A DNA stretch of 10,604 nucleotides from RGIG3009 sp045630765 (GTDB lineage Bacteria; Bacillota; Clostridia; Oscillospirales; Acutalibacteraceae): NCBI GenBank assembly GCA_045630765.1, contig JAZQTM010000080.1, forward strand, positions 1 to 10,604, written 5' to 3'. Each line of letters starts with the position of its first letter. Positions within the stretch are counted from its first letter, which is position 1. The position numbers and the translations under genes were made by a program. Of this stretch, positions 1 through 4,901 are shown piece after piece. The notes beneath the pieces are model-generated. The model saw only the letters and a list, made by a program, of their open reading frames with translations, was not told the origin of the DNA and searched no databases.

Positions 1-190
1 CATTGTTCGTGATATTGATTATTATGATGATGGCGAAATAGTCAGTTATCGTACCATTCATGCCAAAGACGGAATAATTACTAATTTAATTAAAGTAACC
101 GCAACCTCAGAAGATGCATATACCAACCGACTCATTCAAGAAGTGAATGAAATATACGATAAAATACAAAATATCACACCAACTATTTAG
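1..190 (+). CDS. 3' end of an unrecognised protein (partial)
   Basis: An open frame runs in from the left edge (first full codon at position 2) and stops at TAG 188-190, giving 62 C-terminal residues. The visible part begins with an acidic, Tyr-rich stretch (RDIDYYDDGE) and ends in a likely helix (NRLIQEVNEIYDKIQ). No Cys, no membrane segment and no motif that I recognise is present. The first 120 bases contain 40 G or C, about 33%, clearly below the roughly 50% of most genes here. It lies 13 bases upstream of the next small gene in the same direction, so the two are probably co-transcribed. Function is unknown; the long open frame and the ribosome site that follows its stop are the only support. 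Confidence 0.6.
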   Translation, partial: IVRDIDYYDDGEIVSYRTIHAKDGIITNLIKVTATSEDAYTNRLIQEVNEIYDKIQNITPTI

Positions 191-203
191 GGAGGCAAAG
201 TAA

Positions 204-383
204 ATGACAAACCCGATTTTTGATTTAGAAGATGGCGATTTCATCTTTTCAACATCAGGCAATTTAGGATTTGATTCTGACGGAAATATGATGATGCGAA
301 TGTCGGATAATATGGCGATGGATATGGATTCCGGCGAGCTTCATTTTGTTTCTTCGTGGGATGATGACGAAGACGATGATTAA
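204..383 (+). CDS. Small acidic Met-rich repeat protein, 59 aa, function unknown
   Basis: The frame opens at ATG 204, eight bases after a strong GGAGG site (191-195), and stops at TAA 381-383. I do not recognise a named family. The protein seems to be made of about three copies of a 16-17-residue unit of the form [FM]-D-x-[DE]-x-G-[DEN]-[FLM], at residues 6-13, 23-29 (one residue shorter) and 39-46; residues 18-26 and 34-42 align without gaps. Each unit looks like a strand, an Asp/Gly turn and a strand. Seven Met residues lie between 29 and 41, and the tail is almost all Asp/Glu (53-59) after a single Trp (52). There is no Cys, almost no positive charge, and no signal or membrane segment, so it is probably cytosolic. 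It follows the partial gene by 13 bases and ends just before a terminator. A chance ORF is unlikely given the ribosome site and the internal repeats. Confidence 0.72.
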   Translation: MTNPIFDLEDGDFIFSTSGNLGFDSDGNMMMRMSDNMAMDMDSGELHFVSSWDDDEDDD

Positions 384-396
384 CGCCTAACAAAAC

Positions 397-430
397 ACCC
401 CCGAGTACGAATACTCGGGGGTATGATTTT
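397..430 (+). terminator. Intrinsic terminator after the small acidic protein gene
   Basis: A perfect 11-bp stem (397-407 with 412-422) closes a CGAA tetraloop and is followed by a short T-containing tail ending in TTTT (427-430). The tail is interrupted, so efficiency may be moderate. It lies 13 bases after the stop codon at 383. Confidence 0.7.
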
Positions 431-500
431 GCGTGGGTTGGGAGCGCGATCGAACAGCAGGCAAGGAGGGGAGTGGGCAACTCAACTTCTGCTTGAAGTG

Positions 501-529
501 TTGAAAAATATGCCGTGGTGTGGTACAAT
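501..529 (+). promoter_or_regulatory. Sigma-A type promoter for the DUF6472-SGNH unit
   Basis: TTGAAA (501-506) and TACAAT (524-529) are separated by 17 bp, with TGG just before the -10, an extended -10 arrangement. Transcription would start near 536, giving a leader of about 24 bases before the GTG start at 560. Between the previous terminator and this promoter (431-500) I see no gene. Confidence 0.7.
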
Positions 530-559
530 CACCTTGAAATACCGAGAGGGGGGTGCGCC

Positions 560-739
560 GTGGATCAATGTGAGCATTGTGCTTATTTTGCATATGATGA
601 TGTGATGGAAGAATACGTCTGTGATGCAGTTGGCGGGTTTGACGAAGACGACATGGCGCGCTTTACGGCTAATCGCGGCAATACGTGCCCGCTGTTTCGG
701 TTTTACGATGAATATAAACTGGTACAAAAACAAAATTAA
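560..739 (+). CDS. DUF6472-like small Cys-containing protein, 59 aa
   Basis: The pattern CxxCxY near the N-terminus (C4, C7), a Cys in the middle (EEYVC), the phrase DEDDMARF, then CPLFRFYDEY and a KQN end match what I recall of the DUF6472 family of Clostridia. The four Cys (two in CxxC, then EYVC and CPLF) suggest a small metal-binding fold, but this is inference and no biochemical role is known to me. The frame is open further upstream to an ATG at 515, but that codon lies inside the promoter. GTG 560, eight bases after a run of purines (545-551, GAGGGGG), gives the expected family start. SGNH hydrolase follows after 25 bases in the same transcript. Confidence 0.75.
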   Translation: MDQCEHCAYFAYDDVMEEYVCDAVGGFDEDDMARFTANRGNTCPLFRFYDEYKLVQKQN

Positions 740-764
740 GACGGTGTGATTAGGGGATTTTGAA

Positions 765-1400
765 ATGAACGTGTTATTGATCGGTGACTCGATACGGATG
801 TTTTATCGCGAGGAAGTTCAAAAGCAACTGGGCGAGGAGTATACGGTGTACGCGCCTGAAGAAAATTGCCGATTTTCTTCCTACGTGCTGAACAGTTTGC
901 GTCGGTGGTTGCCGCAGTTTCCTACACCTGATATTATTCATTTCAATGCCGGGCTTTGGGATACGGCGATTCTGTATCCGGAAGACGGTTGTTTTACGGA
1001 CAAAGATAGTTACGTCAAACAGATGGTGCGTGTATTGCGCGAGCTCAAGAAAACAGGCGCAAAAGTGATCTTTTCGACCAGTACGCCTGTGAGCGATGCC
1101 AAGGTGTCGTTTCCCGGACCGATGCCGCCAGCCCATCGTAACGAAGACATTATGGCATACAATGCCGCCGTGTTGGAAGCGTATCAAGATGAGGATATTA
1201 TCATTAACGATTTGTTTTCGCTTATGTATCCCGAGCGGGAGGCGTACTTGTCCGATGATATGATCCATCCAAACGAAGCCGGCGTTTGCTTGCTTGGCAC
1301 AGCGGTAGCGGATGCTATACGCGCCTGTGGTGTTGTCAAAAATGAGAACGGACAAATCGGTTCTCCGTATGAGCCGTTAAGCGAAAAAGTGATTCAGTAA
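765..1400 (+). CDS. SGNH/GDSL-family hydrolase
   Basis: The 211-residue product has the layout of an SGNH esterase/lipase: block I GDSI at residues 7-10 with the nucleophile Ser9, a block III-like NAGLWD with Asn61, and block V DDMIHPN with Asp165 and His168 as the other catalytic residues. The family cleaves ester bonds, often acetyl groups on sugars or lipids; the substrate here cannot be told. There is no signal peptide or membrane segment, so it should act in the cytoplasm. ATG 765 follows AGGGG (752-756) by eight bases. It is the second gene of a unit with the DUF6472-like gene, 25 bases upstream, and ends at a terminator shared with convergent mntP. Confidence 0.85.
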   Translation: MNVLLIGDSIRMFYREEVQKQLGEEYTVYAPEENCRFSSYVLNSLRRWLPQFPTPDIIHFNAGLWDTAILYPEDGCFTDKDSYVKQMVRVLRELKKTGAKVIFSTSTPVSDAKVSFPGPMPPAHRNEDIMAYNAAVLEAYQDEDIIINDLFSLMYPEREAYLSDDMIHPNEAGVCLLGTAVADAIRACGVVKNENGQIGSPYEPLSEKVIQ

Positions 1401-1413
1401 TGCATAAATAAAA

Positions 1414-1442
1414 GAGGCGCAAACCGTTACGGTTTGCGCCTT
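1414..1442. terminator. Bidirectional terminator between the SGNH gene and mntP
   Basis: A 12-bp perfect stem (1415-1426 with 1430-1441) has a three-base loop. On the plus strand it is followed by TTGTGTTTT; on the minus strand the hairpin is followed by CTTTTATTTAT. It sits between the convergent stops at 1400 and 1451, so it can end both transcripts. Confidence 0.85.
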
Positions 1443-1450
1443 GTGTTTTA

Positions 1451-2035
1451 TTATCCAAGCAGATGCTCCAACAAAATTTTAACGCCGATGACAACCAATA
1501 CGATTCCGCCGCCGATCTCGGCGCGTTTTCCCCAGCAACTACCGGTTTTGCAGCCGAGCTGCACGCCCAGCGAGCAACACGCAAAGGTGATGATACCGAT
1601 CCCGGCAGAGCACAGGAGGAAACCGTACCAAGGTTCCAGCAAGTCGGTGCGCGTCATCGCCATGGTAACACCGACCGCCATAGCGTCAATGCTGGTAGCA
1701 ATAGCCATCAGGGTGAGCGTTTTCCAGTTGGTCGGATCTTCGGTGGGAATCTCGCACGAATCCTCGCGTATGGCTTCCCATACCATTTTGCCGCCGATAA
1801 ACAGGAGAAGACCAAAAGCAATCCAATGATCAATCGCAATGATTTGTTTTGCAAACAGCCGAGCTACCAAATATCCGATGATTGGCATAACTGCCTGAAA
1901 CAAACCGAACATCCCCGCAATTTTCACGGTTTGCAGGGGAGAGGCTTTTTTTAAAAACGTGCCGTTCCCGAGCGACACGGCAAACGCATCCATAGACAAA
2001 CCGAGAGAAATGGAAAGCAAAGCGATGATATCCAA
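1451..2035 (-). CDS. mntP: MntP manganese efflux pump
   Basis: This 194-residue protein is a six-helix membrane exporter that removes excess Mn2+ from the cytoplasm. Family marks are the opening LSMDAFAVSLGNG with Asp16 in helix 1, and the second, related motif ATSIDAMAVGV with Asp117 in helix 4, the two halves of the internal repeat. A hydrophilic loop (about residues 88-105) separates the halves. The length is normal for MntP. The start must be TTG at 2033-2035: two codons further upstream in frame is TGA, and AGGAG (2045-2049) lies nine bases away. The leader is only about 20 bases, so there is no room for the Mn2+-sensing yybP-ykoY riboswitch that precedes many mntP genes. Confidence 0.93.
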   Translation of the reverse strand: MDIIALLSISLGLSMDAFAVSLGNGTFLKKASPLQTVKIAGMFGLFQAVMPIIGYLVARLFAKQIIAIDHWIAFGLLLFIGGKMVWEAIREDSCEIPTEDPTNWKTLTLMAIATSIDAMAVGVTMAMTRTDLLEPWYGFLLCSAGIGIITFACCSLGVQLGCKTGSCWGKRAEIGGGIVLVVIGVKILLEHLLG

Positions 2036-2060
2036 TAGTCACAACTCCTTTATGGATAAC

Positions 2061-2089
2061 AGTATATCGTCCCCATAGGGATAAGTCAA
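2061..2089 (-). promoter_or_regulatory. mntP promoter
   Basis: Read on the minus strand, TTGACT (2084-2089) and TATACT (2061-2066) are 17 bp apart. Inside the spacer is a small inverted repeat, TCCC-N4-GGGA (2070-2081), well placed for a repressor but too short to assign to MntR or any other regulator. Confidence 0.75.
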
Positions 2090-2098
2090 GCGAAGCAC

Positions 2099-2127
2099 TT
2101 TACAATTTTATGATTTCGCGGTATACT
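2099..2127 (+). promoter_or_regulatory. mtaB promoter
   Basis: TTTACA (2099-2104) and TATACT (2122-2127) are 17 bp apart. Transcription would start near 2134, about 17 bases before the ATG. The -35 box is nine bases from the -35 of the divergent mntP promoter, so the two are back to back. Confidence 0.75.
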
Positions 2128-2150
2128 CAAATACATCAAGGAGAAAGTAT

Positions 2151-3443
2151 ATGAACGCTTATTTTTACACACTGGGTTGCAAAGTGAATCAATATGAAAC
2201 GCAAGCCATGCGCCAACGGTTGGAGGAGCAGGGCTACGTGACGGCGGAATTCACTCCCGGTCAGCCGGATATCGGAGATGCGGTGCTGGTTATCAATTCG
2301 TGTACCGTTACGGGGGAGAGTGACCGCAAACTGCGACAACTGTTGCGGCGCTGTCGCCGCGAACATCCGCAATCGGTGCTGGTCCTGACCGGCTGTATGC
2401 CGCAGGCATTTCCCGAAACGGCGGAAAGTTTTGCTGAACCGGATATTATCCTCGGCAATGCTAAACGAAACGAGTTGCCTTCCAAACTGCAACAGTTTTT
2501 AACTCGTCGCACGCGGGTGGTGGATATTGCGCCGCACGATACCGTTTTTGAAAAACTATCGATTCGCGAATTTCAGGGACGCACCCGCGCGTTTCTTAAA
2601 ATCGAAGACGGTTGCAATCGTTTTTGCTCATACTGCATCATTCCGTATGCCAGGGGCCGCGTGCGCTCCAAGCCGCTTGACGAGATTGAACAAGAAGTTC
2701 GTGAGTTGGCGGGTCAAGGATACGTTGAAGTGGTGCTGGTCGGTATTAATCTGACTGCTTACGGGCAGGATTTAGGGTTATCCGTCTGTGATGCCGTTGA
2801 GCGTGCTTGCGCGGTAGAGGGAATCCGCCGCGTGCGATTGGGATCCATAGAGCCGGATCATTTGACCGATGATGTGATCGATCGCTTGGCGGCGTGCGAT
2901 AAACTATGCCCACAGTTTCATTTAGCACTGCAAAGCGGTTGCGATGCGACGCTCAAACGGATGAACCGTCATTACACGACAGCAGAATACCGTACGTTGT
3001 GTGACAAACTCCGCTCGCGATTCCCGAATGCGGCACTGACGACGGATATTATGGTCGGTTTCCCGGGCGAAGGTGAGGAGGAATTCCAAGAGTCGCTTGC
3101 TTTTGCGAGAGAGATTGCCTTTTCTCGCATTCATTGCTTCGCGTATTCCAAACGTGACGGCACCCCTGCGGCAAAGGCGTCGGGGCAGGTGCCGAATGCC
3201 GAAAAAGCTCGTCGAAATCGTTTGATGATTGAAATGGGTGAAGAATGTGCACAAGCGTACGCACAGAGCTTTGTCGGTAAGACTGTTGAAGTGTTGCTCG
3301 AAACGATGCGCGAGGACGGCTGTTTTGAGGGATATACCGATACCTATGTGCCGGTGATTGTTGACGGTGGCAAAGAGGGGATACTTTGTCAGGTTCGCAT
3401 TACCAAACAGGAGCACGGTGTGTGCTACGGTGTTATGATATAA
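2151..3443 (+). CDS. mtaB: MtaB, tRNA t6A37 methylthiotransferase
   Basis: The 430-residue enzyme adds a methylthio group to t6A at position 37 of ANN-decoding tRNAs, giving ms2t6A, using S-adenosylmethionine and two 4Fe-4S clusters. The N-terminal UPF0004 domain has the cluster ligands Cys10 (TLGCKVNQYE), Cys51 (INSCTVT) and Cys82 (TGCMP). The radical-SAM motif CNRFCSYC places Cys155, Cys159 and Cys162. A C-terminal TRAM-like RNA-binding domain covers about residues 368-430. GCKVNQYE, rather than the GCQMN of MiaB, and the length support MtaB over MiaB or RimO. ATG 2151 is seven bases after AAGGAG (2138-2143). It appears monocistronic, with its own promoter and a strong terminator beginning at the stop codon. 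Confidence 0.93.
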   Translation: MNAYFYTLGCKVNQYETQAMRQRLEEQGYVTAEFTPGQPDIGDAVLVINSCTVTGESDRKLRQLLRRCRREHPQSVLVLTGCMPQAFPETAESFAEPDIILGNAKRNELPSKLQQFLTRRTRVVDIAPHDTVFEKLSIREFQGRTRAFLKIEDGCNRFCSYCIIPYARGRVRSKPLDEIEQEVRELAGQGYVEVVLVGINLTAYGQDLGLSVCDAVERACAVEGIRRVRLGSIEPDHLTDDVIDRLAACDKLCPQFHLALQSGCDATLKRMNRHYTTAEYRTLCDKLRSRFPNAALTTDIMVGFPGEGEEEFQESLAFAREIAFSRIHCFAYSKRDGTPAAKASGQVPNAEKARRNRLMIEMGEECAQAYAQSFVGKTVEVLLETMREDGCFEGYTDTYVPVIVDGGKEGILCQVRITKQEHGVCYGVMI

Positions 3444-3475
3444 AAAACCGCCACGAGTTTTCGTGGCGGTTTTTT
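3442..3475. terminator. Bidirectional terminator between mtaB and the TSCPD gene
   Basis: A stem of up to 15 bp (3442-3456 with 3461-3475) has a GTTT loop; nine pairs form a GC-rich core and six A-T pairs form the base. It reads as a terminator from either side. It overlaps both the mtaB stop (3441-3443) and the stop of the convergent gene (3474-3476). Confidence 0.88.
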
Positions 3476-3725
3476 ACGCGTTATTTAAGGTTTCTTGCAA
3501 GGCTTTAGACAACTGATCGGGACAGGAGGTTGATTTGAAGCCGCAACGGATGCCGGATAAGCGGCGGATGGCTTCTTCGACTTCCATACCCTCAACCAAT
3601 GCGCCGATGCCTTTGGTGTTGCCGTTGCACCCACCCTCGAACTGCACGTTGTGTACGCGACCGTCTGTCACGTCAAAGGTGATGGAACGCGAGCAGACGC
3701 CGCGCGTCTGATAACGATATGCCAA
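3474..3725 (-). CDS. TSCPD-domain protein (TIGR03905-like), 83 aa
   Basis: The protein is a stand-alone TSCPD domain, a Cys-rich module also found near the C-terminus of some class II ribonucleotide reductases. Visible marks are RGVCSR (Cys11), FEGGCNGN (Cys33) and IRCGF-STSCPDQL (Cys61 and Cys68), with the family-naming TSCPD-type motif varied only at its flanks. The four Cys could bind a metal; the function of the stand-alone family is not established. The frame is open far upstream (to 4202) as a shadow of the PHP gene. I chose TTG 3725 because GAAAGG (3735-3740) lies nine bases away and the protein then begins like its relatives (MxYxYxTxGxCS). It starts five bases after the PHP gene stop. 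Confidence 0.85.
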   Translation of the reverse strand: MAYRYQTRGVCSRSITFDVTDGRVHNVQFEGGCNGNTKGIGALVEGMEVEEAIRRLSGIRCGFKSTSCPDQLSKALQETLNNA

Positions 3726-3730
3726 ATGAA

Positions 3731-4570
3731 TCAACCTTTCTTTGCCAGTTGTTGTTTGTAACGTAACAAGGCATTCACACAGTCGTCTGAAACGGTGGTG
3801 GAGCCGAGCGGGCGCGCGGTACGGGAATACATACCGTGAAAATCCGAACCACCGGTAGTCAGCAAGGAATGTTGAGTTGCGAAGTCCAGCAACGCTTGCT
3901 GCTGTTCTTCGGAGTGATTGGGATGCCAAACCTCTACGCCGTCTAAACCGAGCGATACGAGCTCCGTGAGCAGGTCTTCGCTTTGATATACGTGCGGGTG
4001 CGCCAACACGGCGACACCGCCTGCTTCGTGTATGGCTGTGAGAACGTCGCGCGTGTCGGGATATTCGATCGGGACAATGGCAGAACCGTCTTTGCCGAAC
4101 AACTTGTGGAATAGATCGCCGAACAACGAATCGGCATAGCCGGCATCCATCAATGCGTGCATAATATGTTGCTTGAAAATATTGACACTGCCCGTCGCAC
4201 ATTTAACGACCAGTTCGGGCGTTATGGGGTAATACCGCATAACCTTGCGTACCATTTCCATACCGGCGGCACGACGTCCCTCGTTGATGCGATGGCACAA
4301 CCCTTCCAAACGATCGGGGGAATCGCACAGATAACACAGCAGATGCGCTTTGCGACCGCGTTCGTGATCCATTGTGGACAGTTCCACTCCGTGCAGCACC
4401 TGAACGCCCAAACGCTTGCCGAGAATAACAGCGCGCGTTGCGGCGGCGGTGGTATCGTGGTCGGTTACCGAAATGGTGGAAAGACCTTTTCGTTTTGCGA
4501 TGCTGATCAGATCTTCAATACCGAGTGAACCGTCCGAAATTTTAGTATGACAATGCAAATCGCCAGCCAA
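3731..4570 (-). CDS. PHP-domain metal-dependent phosphoesterase
   Basis: The 279-residue product is a PHP-family phosphoesterase of the TrpH/RNase AM (YciV) type, which uses a three-metal centre to hydrolyse phosphate esters such as nucleoside 3',5'-bisphosphates or to trim RNA 5' ends. The metal ligands are visible in order: HCHTKISDG (His6, His8, Asp13), TDHDT (Asp37, His38), GVELS (Glu63), His76, LAHPH (His191, His193) and GSDFHG (Asp243, His245). The length fits. The start is TTG 4570, seven bases after GGAGGG; no ATG fits. It is the first gene of a two-gene unit with the TSCPD gene and has its own promoter. The exact substrate is not determined by sequence; a role in RNA or nucleotide turnover is an inference from the family. 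Confidence 0.87.
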   Translation of the reverse strand: MAGDLHCHTKISDGSLGIEDLISIAKRKGLSTISVTDHDTTAAATRAVILGKRLGVQVLHGVELSTMDHERGRKAHLLCYLCDSPDRLEGLCHRINEGRRAAGMEMVRKVMRYYPITPELVVKCATGSVNIFKQHIMHALMDAGYADSLFGDLFHKLFGKDGSAIVPIEYPDTRDVLTAIHEAGGVAVLAHPHVYQSEDLLTELVSLGLDGVEVWHPNHSEEQQQALLDFATQHSLLTTGGSDFHGMYSRTARPLGSTTVSDDCVNALLRYKQQLAKKG

Positions 4571-4617
4571 TGTTCTGCCCTCCAGTCTATGCCGAAAAAC
4601 CCCTCTTACGTAAGGCT

Positions 4618-4646
4618 ATTATACAACTTTTCCCATTCAAACGCAA
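4618..4646 (-). promoter_or_regulatory. Promoter for the PHP-TSCPD unit
   Basis: On the minus strand, TTGCGT (4641-4646) and a consensus TATAAT (4618-4623) are 17 bp apart. The start of transcription would be near 4611, about 40 bases before the TTG start. Confidence 0.78.
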
Positions 4647-4674
4647 GGTGTTTTCTTGAATCTGAAAATTTTTC

Positions 4675-4703
4675 TTGCAAAATGGACAAGGTTTTGATAG
4701 AAT
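4675..4703 (+). promoter_or_regulatory. Promoter for the mgtE leader
   Basis: TTGCAA (4675-4680) and TAGAAT (4698-4703) are 17 bp apart. Transcription would start near 4710, leaving about 190 bases of untranslated leader before mgtE. It diverges from the PHP promoter, whose -35 ends 29 bases away. Confidence 0.7.
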
Positions 4704-4754
4704 GAAACAAATTTGTGAGCAATATGATAATGATAAAAACGGAAAGGATAGTGA

Positions 4755-4865
4755 ATGCTATGGATACGGGCGACCCTCGACAGTGCAATAATCAGAAGCC
4801 GGCGTCGGCGGTTCATAGTGTTTGCAGACAGGGATAACTATCCCTGCATTTTTGCGTGCGCTTAA
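4755..4865 (+). CDS. Possible leader peptide ORF upstream of mgtE, 36 aa
   Basis: ATG 4755 follows AAAGGA (4743-4748) by six bases and the frame runs to TAA 4863-4865, only three bases before the base of the mgtE terminator hairpin. The peptide is basic in the middle, with RSRRRR (residues 14-19, mixed AGA/CGG/CGT codons), then DRDNYP (25-30) and two Cys near the end. A ribosome sitting at its stop codon would cover the 5' arm of the terminator, the geometry seen in ribosome-mediated attenuation. No homology is claimed. A chance ORF overlapping a structured RNA is a real alternative, and the frame runs through a stable hairpin. Confidence 0.35.
   Translation: MLWIRATLDSAIIRSRRRRFIVFADRDNYPCIFACA
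4829..4853 (+). terminator. Hairpin with T-tract inside the mgtE leader
   Basis: A perfect 7-bp stem (4829-4835 with 4840-4846) with AACT loop is followed by CA and then TTTTT (4849-4853). It resembles a weak intrinsic terminator or pause site upstream of the main attenuator, or a helix of a larger folded leader. Confidence 0.45.
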
Positions 4866-4868
4866 AAC

Positions 4869-4898
4869 CTCCCGCCGGACACGGACGGGAGTTTTTTT
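4869..4898 (+). terminator. Intrinsic terminator immediately before mgtE
   Basis: CTCCCG (4869-4874) pairs with CGGGAG (4886-4891), continuing after one bulged A with CCG/CGG (4875-4877 with 4882-4884), loop GACA, followed by seven T (4892-4898). The next bases are the mgtE start codon at 4902. The 3' arm contains GGGAG (4887-4891), the only Shine-Dalgarno-like sequence for mgtE, so the same hairpin would also hide the ribosome site. Confidence 0.8.
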
Positions 4899-4901
4899 GA
4901 T

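Larger units (their letters stand above)
4710..4901 (+). promoter_or_regulatory. Structured mgtE leader, candidate attenuator or riboswitch
   Basis: This about 190-base leader fills most of the 331-base gap between the PHP gene and mgtE. It holds a possible short ORF (4755-4865), a hairpin followed by five T (4829-4853), and a terminator just before mgtE (4869-4898). Upstream segments CCGGCG (4799-4804) and CGGCGG (4806-4811) can each pair with part of the terminator's 5' arm and loop (CCGCCGG, 4872-4878), so an alternative fold that prevents termination is possible. A pair CTATG/CATAG (4758-4762 region with 4814-4818) could close a multibranch fold. I do not see the conserved core of the M-box Mg2+ riboswitch. 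Control of mgtE by premature termination is inferred from this layout; the signal sensed is unknown. Confidence 0.6.

Noticed and set aside
774..1355. A 193-codon minus-strand frame opposite the SGNH gene
   Set aside because: The plus strand has intact catalytic motifs, a ribosome site and a promoter; the antisense product has no motif and odd His/Arg-rich composition.
3474..4202. A longer 242-residue version of the TSCPD protein
   Set aside because: The extra N-terminal part overlaps the PHP gene in another frame and is Arg/Cys-rich nonsense; the family start and ribosome site fit TTG 3725.
4710..4901. M-box (ykoK) Mg2+ riboswitch before mgtE
   Set aside because: The conserved GTTAGGTGAGGCTCC and GACGCCAA parts are missing; only a vague likeness around TATGGATACG is present.
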